DNA from: Nostoc sp. ATCC 53789
GTDB taxonomy: Bacteria; Cyanobacteriota; Cyanobacteriia; Cyanobacteriales; Nostocaceae
Assembly (NCBI RefSeq): GCF_009873495.1
Contig: NZ_CP046703.1
Coordinates: 6,538,501-6,602,500, forward strand
Direction of reading: 5' to 3'
DNA: 64,000 nucleotides
The notes under the pieces were generated by a model. The model saw nothing but the letters and a program-made list of their open reading frames with translations. It ran no database searches and was not told the origin of the DNA. The translations under genes and the position numbers were made by a program. Positions 43,318 through 51,404 of this stretch are shown in pieces; positions within the stretch are counted from its first letter, which is position 1, and each line of letters starts with the position of its first letter.

Positions 43318-44169
43318 ATGAAATCTAAATTTTATACATCTCAAGTTATTGCTACTGCTAACCGTATTGATGTAACTAAACTTCCTTGGGTTTTATATAT
43401 TGATAAAAAATCACTTCCTACCTTCGGTGGTATTTATTTTGTAGGCAGTGATCAAGAGCCTACAGCTTATATTGGTCAAGCCGGATGTTTCAAAACTCGT
43501 TTTATTGGACATCATCGAAAAAATTCTTTTGAGCAACTTGTTAACGAATATGGTAAAAAATGTGTCAAAGTCCGCTATTGGCAAGCACCATTAATGCCTA
43601 AATGCGAATTAGTACCTTTCCTGTCTCAACTAGAGAGTTATTTAATAGAAAATTCCAAAACAAGGTACAATCACACAGCAAATTCTCTGCCTAAAACACC
43701 ATTTGCATCTAAACAACGCACTTATTATCACCCTATATATGTCCAGTTAAATAAGTTAGGTGAATACTATGTACCAAAGTCTTCAGATCGAACGGCAGGA
43801 TTCTACTTCAGTCTTCAAAAAATCCACATGGCTGAAAATGCTATTAAATATCATTCTCCAACATTTATAATTTCCAGTGGTACTTGGAAAGATGCTTTAT
43901 ACGAATATGAGAATAATCTTGATTCAGAGTGGAAGCAATACTCAACACTATATTTCTTAGAAGTAAGGTTTCAAGCACGTTGGATTAACTATGTTGGTCA
44001 GGGTGGCATAGAAGATTATATTCTCTGTGGCGATCAGGCTACTTTCCATCGTATTTTCTTAAACGAGAAAACAGGCTTTAAGGAATTCTCAATTCAGTAT
44101 TTAAGAACGGGACTAACGAATTGCAGTAAATCAGATTTTTGTGAAACTCTGCTGGGTTTAACAAACTGA
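43318..44169 (+). CDS. GIY-YIG-like putative nuclease
   Basis: 283 residues. The N-terminal half has a GIY-YIG-type pattern: GGIYFVGSDQEPTAYIGQAG, then RFIGHHRKNSF with Arg and His where the family needs them, and SQLESYLIENS with the Glu. That suggests a metal-dependent DNA- or RNA-cutting fold. A weaker second block (LYFLEVRFQARWINYVGQGG..FHRIFLNEKTGFKEF) resembles it and may be a degenerate repeat. I chose ATG 43318; a TTG at 43276 is less likely. It lies alone after typA, low in GC, with no recognised partner. Biological role unknown. Confidence 0.6.
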   Translation: MKSKFYTSQVIATANRIDVTKLPWVLYIDKKSLPTFGGIYFVGSDQEPTAYIGQAGCFKTRFIGHHRKNSFEQLVNEYGKKCVKVRYWQAPLMPKCELVPFLSQLESYLIENSKTRYNHTANSLPKTPFASKQRTYYHPIYVQLNKLGEYYVPKSSDRTAGFYFSLQKIHMAENAIKYHSPTFIISSGTWKDALYEYENNLDSEWKQYSTLYFLEVRFQARWINYVGQGGIEDYILCGDQATFHRIFLNEKTGFKEFSIQYLRTGLTNCSKSDFCETLLGLTN

Positions 44170-44327
44170 CTTTTCCCGTTAAGTCTCTTTTGCAAGCTGC
44201 CAACCTTCACAGAGATCGCGTAATTTTAACCAATTGAGCATATCGTACAAAATGAACAAACGAACCTAGCCAGCCAGCAGGTATTCTTACAGAAAGCGAT
44301 CGCCAAACCCTAGCAGAGATTTACAGT

Positions 44328-44356
44328 GCGTAGGCGTAGCCCGTCGTAGACATCGC
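44328..44356 (+). repeat. 29-bp dispersed repeat, copy 3
   Basis: Same orientation and almost the same sequence as 13591-13619 (GTAGACATCGC in place of GTAGGCATCGC at the end). Confidence 0.8.
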
Positions 44357-44426
44357 CCTTACGGAAATATCTCTGTTTCATAAAACATATTGACAACGTA
44401 AATACACAATGTCTACTATGTAAGGT

Positions 44427-44501
44427 ATGGATGTGTATTTCGTGCTTAATAGTGTCAATTTCGTTTGGAACGAAGAAAAAGCTTGGACGAGAATATTATG
44501 A
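44427..44501 (+). pseudogene. Truncated BrnT-type toxin
   Basis: A 24-residue frame, MDVYFVLNSVNFVWNEEKAW plus TRIL, matches the start of cyanobacterial BrnT-like toxins (FVWDxEKAxxN) and then stops. Its TGA overlaps the ATG of the next gene as ATGA, the coupling expected for a toxin-antitoxin pair. The rest of the toxin (about 70 residues) is missing, so the module is probably dead or reduced to the antitoxin. Confidence 0.6.
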
Positions 44502-44782
44502 AAGCTGAAGTACTGAAAAAGCGACTCGATAAAAATCGTCCAATGACTACAATCACAATTCGCATTCCCGAAGATGTCATTGAAGATTTGAAAAGAATAG
44601 CGCCATTACTGGGATTTTCTGGCTATCAGCCGTTAATGCGTGCCTATATTGGACAAGGGCTAAGAGTTGATCTGGAACGACTAGAGGATGATACTATCTC
44701 AGCACTGATTGCTAGTTTGAAGCGTCATGGTGTTAGCGATGAGGTTATCCATGAAGCCCTCAGTGAAGTTACTCAAAAATAG
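44498..44782 (+). CDS. CopG/RHH-type antitoxin
   Basis: 94 residues. The segment MTTITIRIPEDVIEDLKRIAPLLGFSGYQPLMRAYIGQGL (as a region, residues 15-54) is a ribbon-helix-helix DNA-binding unit (strand plus two helices) as in CopG-like antitoxins; the tail SALIASLKRHGVSDEVIHEALSEV is extra. ATG 44498 was chosen since it overlaps the toxin remnant's stop as ATGA; a TTG at 44465 is unlikely. With its toxin truncated it may survive as an autonomous repressor. Confidence 0.7.
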   Translation: MKAEVLKKRLDKNRPMTTITIRIPEDVIEDLKRIAPLLGFSGYQPLMRAYIGQGLRVDLERLEDDTISALIASLKRHGVSDEVIHEALSEVTQK

Positions 44783-44916
44783 TTCAATTGCGATCACCCT
44801 TTCAATCCAGCACGCTTCAGATTGCTTAACACTTCATAAATTACTACTATTATGGTTTTTTTGGTAAACCCCTGAGACCCTGTGAATTTTGGGTGGTATT
44901 GGGTTAAAAAAGAAAC

Positions 44917-46080
44917 ATGAAAATCATCAAGCCCATCACCAATTGGTTAGAAATCCGCGCTTGTGCCCCTACTTATGGCGGTTGGGTGCTAGCAGTAACC
45001 GCTATTTGTTTTTTTGGCGCAGGTATCAATACGATGGCTGGTTGGCTGTATGCCATTAGCGGCATTAGTTTTGCCCTTTTGGGTGTAGCAGCTATCTTAC
45101 CGCCGCGATCGCTCACAGGTCTATCGATCACCCGCCGTCCCATACAACCTGTGTCAGCAGGTGACGATTTAACAGTGGAATTAGAAATCTGCAATCAGAC
45201 ACAACAGCCTGTAAGCTTATTGCAAGTTGAAGATATACTGCCCTTCGTCTTAGGGAAACCAGTACAAAAGGCAATCGAAACAATTTCGAGCCAAGGTAGT
45301 TACCGTTGGGTATATTACCACCCTACCCAGCGCCGGGGCGTTTATCGCTGGCACACAGTCGAACTTGGTTCTGGTGCGCCTTTGGGATTGTTTTGGTGTC
45401 GCCGTCAGCGTGATTGTGCTGCCACAGCGATCGTTTATCCCACGGTGTTACCCTTGGCTACCTGCCCCCTAGTAGATGAAATGGGGCAAGAAGAGAGCAA
45501 AAGGGGCGATCCTCGTGGTAGACCATTGCAGACAGCTACAACAGGGCTAGTGCGATCGCTCCGTCCATATCGTCTTGGAGATCCCACTCGTCTGATTCAC
45601 TGGCGAACTAGTGCCCGCTATGGGGAATTAAGGGTGCGGGAGTTAGAAATGGTAACAGGTGGACAAGAAATAGTGATTGCCCTTGACAGTGCTAGCAATT
45701 GGGAAGAAGAAAACTTTGAACAAGCAGTAATTGCCGCAGCATCTCTGTACTTTTATGCACAGCAACAACAATTACAGGTGCAACTATGGACAGCATCAAC
45801 AAATTTAGTTAAAGGCGATCGCTTCGTTCTAGAAACCTTAGCAGCAACCGCAGCCTTAGAAGATGCCAGTTCAGTTGTTCCTAAAAGCTATCCCTTGATT
45901 TGGCTGACTCAAAACCCCCTGAGTCTTGCTACTCTTCCTCAAGGCAGTCGCTGGGTTTTGTGGCCAAATATTTCCGCACCAGGAGAACAAGAAGTAATCA
46001 ATTGGGAACATCCTGGTATAGTTTTGCAAAGCGATCGCGCACTACAACCCCAGCTACAAAAAACATTACATTTATTATAA
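44917..46080 (+). CDS. DUF58 domain-containing membrane protein
   Basis: 387 residues. Two N-terminal transmembrane helices (YGGWVLAVTAICFFGAGIN; WLYAISGISFALLGVAAILPP), a middle immunoglobulin-like region, and the DUF58 core SLRPYRLGDPTRLIHWRTSARYGELRVRELE followed by a vWA-like fold (EIVIALDSASNWEEENFEQAV). In other bacteria DUF58 proteins work with MoxR ATPases and transglutaminase-like proteins, but neither is adjacent here. Monocistronic. Confidence 0.9.
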   Translation: MKIIKPITNWLEIRACAPTYGGWVLAVTAICFFGAGINTMAGWLYAISGISFALLGVAAILPPRSLTGLSITRRPIQPVSAGDDLTVELEICNQTQQPVSLLQVEDILPFVLGKPVQKAIETISSQGSYRWVYYHPTQRRGVYRWHTVELGSGAPLGLFWCRRQRDCAATAIVYPTVLPLATCPLVDEMGQEESKRGDPRGRPLQTATTGLVRSLRPYRLGDPTRLIHWRTSARYGELRVRELEMVTGGQEIVIALDSASNWEEENFEQAVIAAASLYFYAQQQQLQVQLWTASTNLVKGDRFVLETLAATAALEDASSVVPKSYPLIWLTQNPLSLATLPQGSRWVLWPNISAPGEQEVINWEHPGIVLQSDRALQPQLQKTLHLL

Positions 46081-46343
46081 ATTGCAGGGATTATTGTGAA
46101 TTGGGCATTGGGGAAAATTCTCCCCTCCCTCTCTTCTGCTCTGCCAGATCATCTCCCTATTACCCATACCCTTGCCCCATTCAAGTTAAGCTTCTGCGAT
46201 TTCTTCGATTTTGTCCGATCCCAGCACACCGGACATATCAGCCCTTGAACAAAGGTAAAACAATTTGAAGGGTTAAGGTTGGGGAAATACACCCAGTAAT
46301 CCCTTAGTGCGACTGAGGTACAATGCAAAGAAATATTTAAATT

Positions 46344-46718
46344 ATGAGCGACATGATCACATCAGAACATAACACAAAATCCAGCGATAAAAGCCTAGAG
46401 GCAATGCGGCATTTTTCCGAACAATACGCCAAGCGTACTGGAACATACTTCTGTTCTGAACCTTCTGTTACCGCAGTTGTGATTGAAGGACTAGCCAAAC
46501 ATAAAGACGAACTAGGTGCGCCTTTATGTCCCTGTCGCCATTATGAAGATAAAGAGGCTGAAGTCCATGCCACATATTGGAACTGTCCCTGTGTGCCAAT
46601 GAGAGAACGCAAAGAGTGCCATTGTATGTTGTTCCTCACCCCTGACAACGAGTTTGCTGGAGAAAAACAAGACATCTCTCTGGAAACAATTAAAGAAGTC
46701 CGAGACAGTATGGGATGA
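46344..46718 (+). CDS. ftrC: Ferredoxin-thioredoxin reductase, catalytic chain
   Basis: 124 residues. FtrC passes electrons from ferredoxin to thioredoxin via a [4Fe-4S] centre and redox disulfide, the light switch for Calvin-cycle enzymes. The complete FTR motif is visible: CPCR, 16 residues, CPC, 8 residues, CHC (C62, C64, C81, C83, C92, C94), plus C37. A TACAAT -10 element lies at 46319. The ftrV chain is not adjacent. Its last codons overlap the start of the DUF309 gene by ATGA (46715-46718), implying coupled translation. Confidence 0.96.
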   Translation: MSDMITSEHNTKSSDKSLEAMRHFSEQYAKRTGTYFCSEPSVTAVVIEGLAKHKDELGAPLCPCRHYEDKEAEVHATYWNCPCVPMRERKECHCMLFLTPDNEFAGEKQDISLETIKEVRDSMG

Positions 46719-47107
46719 GCGAAACCATCCCCCAAGAGTTTTGGCAAGGCGTAGAACAGTTCAATTCTGGTCAGTTCTATGCCTGTCATGACACTTTAGA
46801 GGCTTTATGGATTGAAGCCAGTGAACCAGAGAAAACCTTTTATCAAGGCATTCTCCAAATTTCTGTCGCACTGTATCATTTGGAAAATCGAAACTGGCGA
46901 GGTGCAGTTATTCTACTGGGAGAAGGCGGCAATCGCTTACGGCGTTACCCATCTAGTTACGGCGGCGTTGATGTAGATGAGCTATTGAGTCAGAGCGCAG
47001 CATTGTTGACGACATTACAACAAATAGGGCCAGATAAGATTACATCTGGCGATATTGTTGAAAATAAGGTCTTATCTTTGCCTAAAATTGTGCTGGCTAC
47101 TGATTAG
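46715..47107 (+). CDS. DUF309 family protein
   Basis: 130 residues. Matches DUF309 (helical, His-containing: FNSGQFYACHDTLEALW with His-Asp-Glu pattern; FYQGILQISVALYHLENRN; RRYPSSYGGVDVDELL). It is translationally coupled to ftrC by a 4-bp overlap, so a redox-linked job is possible, though no function is known for the family. A hairpin terminator follows 42 bp later. Confidence 0.9.
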   Translation: MSETIPQEFWQGVEQFNSGQFYACHDTLEALWIEASEPEKTFYQGILQISVALYHLENRNWRGAVILLGEGGNRLRRYPSSYGGVDVDELLSQSAALLTTLQQIGPDKITSGDIVENKVLSLPKIVLATD

Positions 47108-47148
47108 ACATCTGGTAAATTAATTATGCGTTGTCCGAAATCCTTGCT

Positions 47149-47172
47149 AGGCACAATTCATAAATTGTGCCT
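47149..47172 (+). terminator. Terminator after the ftrC-DUF309 pair
   Basis: AGGCACAATT (47149-47158) pairs perfectly with AATTGTGCCT (47163-47172) across a 4-nt loop, followed by CATTTTTAC. Confidence 0.75.
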
Positions 47173-47340
47173 GCGTCATTTTTACTCGGATGTCAATTAC
47201 CTGAAACCTTGAGGTTAGGGGTAGCGTCACTATTTCAGCCAGTAGTTATCGGAAATCACTCCAGATTGTATATTTCATAATCTGGATAAAGTACTTGAGA
47301 TAATTAGAATGCCAGCTGAAATCCTGAATCCCCAATTGCT

Positions 47341-47838
47341 ATGATGCCCTGCTATCAATTGCCCATGTCACAGTTCCGTCGCTTTGGATTAGCTTTAATG
47401 CTGCCAGTTGCACTATTGGGCACTTTTGCCTTCCCTAACCAACTGCAAACCGCTACTGCACAAACATCTAAAGACAATCGTCCCCTCACTATCCGCGCTG
47501 ATGTGCAAGAATATGATGCTAAAAATCAAGTAATCACCGCTCGCGGTAACGTGCAAATGTTGTATCCTTCTCGTCAGCTTCAGGCAACATCTGCCCAAGC
47601 ACAGTACTTTAGTAAGGAACGCCGAATTGATTTCAGTGGCAACGTCTATATTTTGCAACAGGGCGGTAACAGTATCCGGGCAGAGAAGGTAACGTATTTA
47701 ATTGATGAAGGGCGATTTGTTGCTTTACCTCAATCCAACCGTCAGGTAGAGTCTATCTACATGATCGAGGAATCAGATAATGCTGCGACACCCGCCCCAT
47801 CTGTGCCACAAACACCACCTTTGAAGCCTTCTAATTAG
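47341..47838 (+). CDS. LptA/OstA-like periplasmic LPS transport protein
   Basis: 165 residues. The N-terminal hydrophobic stretch FGLALMLPVALLGTFAFPNQ followed by TATAQ is a signal peptide. The mature protein has the OstA/LptA-N pattern of repeated strands: PLTIRADVQEYDAKNQVITARGNVQMLYPSRQLQATSAQAQYFS (as a region). LptA bridges the inner-membrane extractor and the outer-membrane translocon. Next to lptB and an lptF-like permease gene it completes a cyanobacterial LPS-export cluster. Its Pro-rich C-terminus is unusual but short. Confidence 0.88.
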   Translation: MMPCYQLPMSQFRRFGLALMLPVALLGTFAFPNQLQTATAQTSKDNRPLTIRADVQEYDAKNQVITARGNVQMLYPSRQLQATSAQAQYFSKERRIDFSGNVYILQQGGNSIRAEKVTYLIDEGRFVALPQSNRQVESIYMIEESDNAATPAPSVPQTPPLKPSN

Positions 47839-47868
47839 CATTTACCACCAAGAAAGGGTGCTTCCAGC

Positions 47869-48597
47869 GTGAAAATTGTTTTAGAGAATATTCACAAATC
47901 TTACGGCAAGCGAGTAATTGTCAATCGTGTCAATCTTTCTGTTGGTCAGGGCGAAATCGTTGGTTTACTAGGCCCCAATGGGGCTGGTAAAACGACGACT
48001 TTTTACATTGCCACAGGTTTAGAAAAACCCAATCAAGGAAAAGTTTGGCTGGGTAATTTGGATGTTACAGGAATGCCAATGCACAAAAGGGCACGATTGG
48101 GTGTTGGCTATCTAGCGCAAGAACCAAGTGTTTTCCGCCAACTCTCGGTACAAGATAATATTCTATTGGTGCTAGAGCAAACCAATGTGCCACGACGGGA
48201 ATGGTCAAGACGACTCACAACTTTACTGCGGGAGTTTCGGCTGGAAAAATTAGCTAATAGTAAAGGAATTCAACTTTCTGGTGGTGAGCGACGGCGGACG
48301 GAATTAGCAAGGTCTTTAGCTGCTGGACAAGAAGGGCCCAAATTTTTACTTTTGGATGAACCATTTGCGGGGGTTGATCCGATCGCAGTCTCAGAAATTC
48401 AGCACATTGTCGCACAACTGCGCGATCGCGGTATGGGAATCTTAATTACAGATCATAATGTCCGCGAAACCCTTGCGATCACCGATCGCGCCTACATTAT
48501 GCGCGAGGGACAAATCCTCGCTTTTGGCGGTGCTGACGAACTCTACAGTAATCCCCTCGTGCGGCAATATTATTTAGGGGATAATTTTCAAGCCTAA
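47869..48597 (+). CDS. lptB: LPS export ABC transporter ATP-binding protein LptB
   Basis: 242 residues with Walker A (GLLGPNGAGKTTTFY), Q-loop, the ABC signature LSGGERRRTELARSLA, Walker B (FLLLDEPFAGVDPIAV) and H-loop (ITDHNVRET), in the pattern specific to LptB (EPSVFRQLSVQDNI; YYLGDNF end). It powers LPS extraction from the inner membrane with LptF/LptG. Starts at GTG 47869, 30 bp after the lptA-like gene, so the two are co-transcribed. Confidence 0.96.
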   Translation: MKIVLENIHKSYGKRVIVNRVNLSVGQGEIVGLLGPNGAGKTTTFYIATGLEKPNQGKVWLGNLDVTGMPMHKRARLGVGYLAQEPSVFRQLSVQDNILLVLEQTNVPRREWSRRLTTLLREFRLEKLANSKGIQLSGGERRRTELARSLAAGQEGPKFLLLDEPFAGVDPIAVSEIQHIVAQLRDRGMGILITDHNVRETLAITDRAYIMREGQILAFGGADELYSNPLVRQYYLGDNFQA

Positions 48598-48790
48598 ATT
48601 CACAATTATTTAGTTAATAACTTAAAAACCTATTTTTATATTTAATTTTAATTATAAATTTATTAATTTATTCGATTCTGCTTTATCAGCCATTGAGAAT
48701 TAAACTTTGATACTAAATACAGTAGTTTGCAATTAACAGAGGTAAAGAACTTAGACTTCAAAACCAAATTATGAAGACTATTTTACTTCT

Positions 48791-48823
48791 GCCCCCTGCT
48801 CCCCTGCTCCCCTGCTCCCCTGC
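48791..48823 (+). repeat. Tandem CTGCTCCC units between lptB and the permease gene
   Basis: Several copies of CCCCTGCT-type units in the 280-bp gap. Same family of C-rich intergenic repeats as at 34838-34882. Confidence 0.6.
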
Positions 48824-48877
48824 CTTCTTCCTTCTGCCTTCACCAGGGTTGTCAATATTTAACTGTTAAAATTTTTT

Positions 48878-50053
48878 ATGATATCAAAGAAGTTTACGCC
48901 TTCCTACAATCTCGGTTCGCTGCTACCTTTTACGATCATGGATCGTTACCTTACCAGCGAATTGATCGCGCCGTTTTTCTTTGGTGTCGGAGCTTTTTCA
49001 TCACTTGGTGTCACCATTGATGCTGTATTCGATCTAGTTAGAAAAATCGTAGAATCTGGGCTACCGATAGACATTGCCATTCAGGTTTTTTTGCTAAAGT
49101 TTCCCAACTTTATAGTTTTAGCCTTTCCCATGTCTACGCTACTAGCTACTTTGATGACCTACAGTCGTCTTTCTAGCGAGAGCGAACTAATTGCCCTGCG
49201 TGGTTGTGGAGTGAGCGTCTATCGCATAGTGCTAACTGCTGTGATGTTGAGTCTTGTAGTCACAGGAATGACATTTGTATTCAACGAACAAATTGCACCA
49301 GCAGCAAATTACCAAGCCGGAGTGACTCTGGATAAAGCCCTGAAATCAGATAAGCCAGCTTTTAAACAGCAAAATATTTTCTATCCTGAATACCAGGATG
49401 TTACACAACCGGATGGCTCTAAGAATAGGATATTGACACGCTTGTTTTACGCCGACCAATTTGATGGTAAGCGGATGACAGGTTTGACGATTATAGACCG
49501 TTCCACCAAAAATCTGAATCAAATTGTAGTATCAGAATCTGCCCAGTGGAATCCTTCTCAAAATATTTGGGATTTTTACAACGGTACGATCTATTTTGTT
49601 GCAGCTGATCGCTCTTATCGCAACATTGTCAGATTTGAACACCAACAACTGCAACTACCGCGCACGCCATTAAGTTTGGCAGAAAAAAGCCGAGACTATG
49701 GTGAGATGAATATTGCTGAAGCACTAGATCAACTACAAGTGGAATATCTTGGTGGCGATCGCCAAAAAATTCGTAAACTCGAAGTGCGGATTCAACAAAA
49801 AATCTCCTTGCCCTTTGTATGCGTGGTTTTTGGCTTGGTAGGTGCAGCGATGGGAAGCATACCCCAGAGAACTGGAAGAGGTACCAGCTTTGGGATTAGC
49901 GTTGTAGTTATTTTTTCGTACTACTTAATTTTCTTTATTAGTGGTGCGATCGCGCAAGCAGGTGCCCTCTCTCCCTTTATGGGGGCTTGGTTGCCCAATT
50001 TTCTTTTCTTGGGAATAGGTTTATTCCTCTTGATACGAGTTGCCAAACGTTGA
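48878..50053 (+). CDS. LptF/LptG family LPS export permease (YjgP/YjgQ)
   Basis: 391 residues with six transmembrane helices, three at each end (FFFGVGAFSSLGVTIDAVFDL; FPNFIVLAFPMSTLLATLMTY; VLTAVMLSLVVTGMTFVF; ISLPFVCVVFGLVGAAMGSI; FGISVVVIFSYYLIFFISGAI; LPNFLFLGIGLFLLIRV) around a periplasmic jellyroll-like domain. The opening MDRYLTSELIAPFFFG is the family motif and could be the real start (ATG 48938), with the 20 preceding residues as extension. Cyanobacteria commonly have one such permease, perhaps a homodimer. Confidence 0.93.
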   Translation: MISKKFTPSYNLGSLLPFTIMDRYLTSELIAPFFFGVGAFSSLGVTIDAVFDLVRKIVESGLPIDIAIQVFLLKFPNFIVLAFPMSTLLATLMTYSRLSSESELIALRGCGVSVYRIVLTAVMLSLVVTGMTFVFNEQIAPAANYQAGVTLDKALKSDKPAFKQQNIFYPEYQDVTQPDGSKNRILTRLFYADQFDGKRMTGLTIIDRSTKNLNQIVVSESAQWNPSQNIWDFYNGTIYFVAADRSYRNIVRFEHQQLQLPRTPLSLAEKSRDYGEMNIAEALDQLQVEYLGGDRQKIRKLEVRIQQKISLPFVCVVFGLVGAAMGSIPQRTGRGTSFGISVVVIFSYYLIFFISGAIAQAGALSPFMGAWLPNFLFLGIGLFLLIRVAKR

Positions 50054-50166
50054 GGGAGCAGGGAGCAGGGGAGGCAGGGGGGCAGGGGAGACAAGGGGAC
50101 AAGAGGTGAGAATTTGAAACAAGTCTTTCCCCTTGTCCCCAATTCTCCTTGTCCCCTTGTCCTCTT

Positions 50167-50201
50167 GCCCATGCCCAATGCCCAATGCCCAATGCCCAAT
50201 T
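50167..50201 (+). repeat. Tandem GCCCAAT heptamers
   Basis: Five GCCCAAT/GCCCATG units at the end of a larger STRR-rich spacer (50056-50205) between the permease gene and the converging CBS-CP12 gene. Confidence 0.75.
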
Positions 50202-50212
50202 CCCTACTTCAA

Positions 50213-50833
50213 TTAAGGATGATAATTTCGGCATTCCGGTGCATTTGGGTTTTCCTTGCAATATTCTTCAAAAGAGACTTTAGCTGATACCATCCCCTCA
50301 GCTTTCTGATGAGCAGCTTCAGCCTGGAGTTCTTCTACCTCATCCCAAGCGGCTGCACAGGCTTTAGAATAAGCACCTTGTTCAGTGCAAATAGCGCGAG
50401 ACTGTTGAATTGCTTTTTGAATTCTCTCCTCCAGCAGTAGCGCTTTTGGCGCTTCTACAAAGTCGCTTTTGGTCAAAATGTCGGTAATCGAGATGATACC
50501 TAACAGCTTGCCTTGAATCACAGGTGCCCGATGAATACCAGTGTTAGCAAATAACCGTGCTACATATTCCACACCCAAATCAGGATTTACCACAATGCAG
50601 GGCTTGCTCATAATCTCGTAAACCCACACTTGCTTTGGATCTTTACCGTAGGCTGTTACTTTATAGACAATATCTGTTTCTGTGACAATGCCATAAGCAT
50701 CATTCTCATGGCGAATATCTACAACTAGCGCCCGCAATTTTTTTTCCTTCATCAGCACCACTGCTTCAGCAACAGTCGCTGAACCGCGAATGGTAACTAC
50801 ATCTTTGGTCATGATATCTTCAGCTTTCATCAT
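50213..50833 (-). CDS. CBS-CP12 fusion protein
   Basis: 206 residues. The first ~125 form a pair of CBS domains (MKAEDIMTKDVVTIRGSATVAEAVVLMKEKKLRALVV and EIMSKPCIVVNPDLGVEYVARLFANTGIHRAPVI, as regions), which bind adenine nucleotides. The last ~65 are a CP12 domain with the hallmark AWDEVEELQAEAAH and two cysteine pairs (CTEQGAYSKAC; YCKENPNAPEC). CP12 is the intrinsically disordered, thioredoxin-controlled protein that ties phosphoribulokinase to GAPDH. The fusion suggests nucleotide and redox sensing in one protein. The start is ATG 50833 with GGAG upstream; a longer frame into repeat DNA is not real. Confidence 0.9.
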   Translation of the reverse strand: MMKAEDIMTKDVVTIRGSATVAEAVVLMKEKKLRALVVDIRHENDAYGIVTETDIVYKVTAYGKDPKQVWVYEIMSKPCIVVNPDLGVEYVARLFANTGIHRAPVIQGKLLGIISITDILTKSDFVEAPKALLLEERIQKAIQQSRAICTEQGAYSKACAAAWDEVEELQAEAAHQKAEGMVSAKVSFEEYCKENPNAPECRNYHP

Positions 50834-50880
50834 TGCTGTAGTCTCCTGGTTAATAGTACGGTGCGGCACAGCGCCCTCAG

Positions 50881-51017
50881 ACCCGGATTTCTCACGATAC
50901 TGTAGGCAGAGGGAGAAGAGGAGTGTGGGGAGTGTGGGGAGTGTGGGGGGAAAGACTTCTTCCCCATCCTCCCACACCTCCCACACCCCTTGATTTCTCA
51001 CTTGTGAGAAATCAAGG
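50881..51017. repeat. MITE-like element, copy A
   Basis: Outer inverted ends CCGGATTTCTCAC (50882-50894) and GTGAGAAATCAAGG (51004-51017) enclose tandem GGGGAGTGT units (50920-50950) and complementary CTCCCACAC units (50969-50988). Its right end is also a perfect 14-bp hairpin (50988-51001/51004-51017). A related element lies at 56748-56909. Confidence 0.7.
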
Positions 51018-51404
51018 TCAGAGGCGTATATATCGAAGTATTGCAGCCTAGAGTTTGCTAACTAGAAAGTAAAAAAGTCGAACTTTTGTCCAGCTACAAC
51101 AATAAACTTAGAGCAACTGTCAACTCGTGATGTTATCCAATGTGACCAATGCCCAAAAACCAACCATAAATTGCCATAACTTTCTAGAAAATCTTGCCAA
51201 AGGACTCCAGCCGCTAAAAAGTAAATTTTTGACTGTTACATATCTATTGGTAATGACTAATAACTGATGGAGAAGTTAGGATAAAATCACGATCCAACTT
51301 TAGTTGAGATATTTCCTGTTAAGGAAAGCAAAAGCATTAAACAGCAACACCTTCATCTTCCGTCAAGTTTTCCCGATTTCGAGTAAATTTCAATTACCAA
51401 TCTC
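51018..51404. other. Intergenic region, nothing recognised
   Basis: 387 bp upstream of the repeat-rich anchored protein gene. AT-rich, with a partial GACCAATGCCCAAAAACC stretch of STRR type near 51140. It should hold that gene's promoter. Confidence 0.35.

Noticed and set aside
50834..51001. N-terminal extension of 56 residues on the CBS-CP12 protein
   Set aside because: The extension is encoded by the MITE-like repeat (TLPTLPTL); the ATG at 50833 has a proper GGAG ribosome site.
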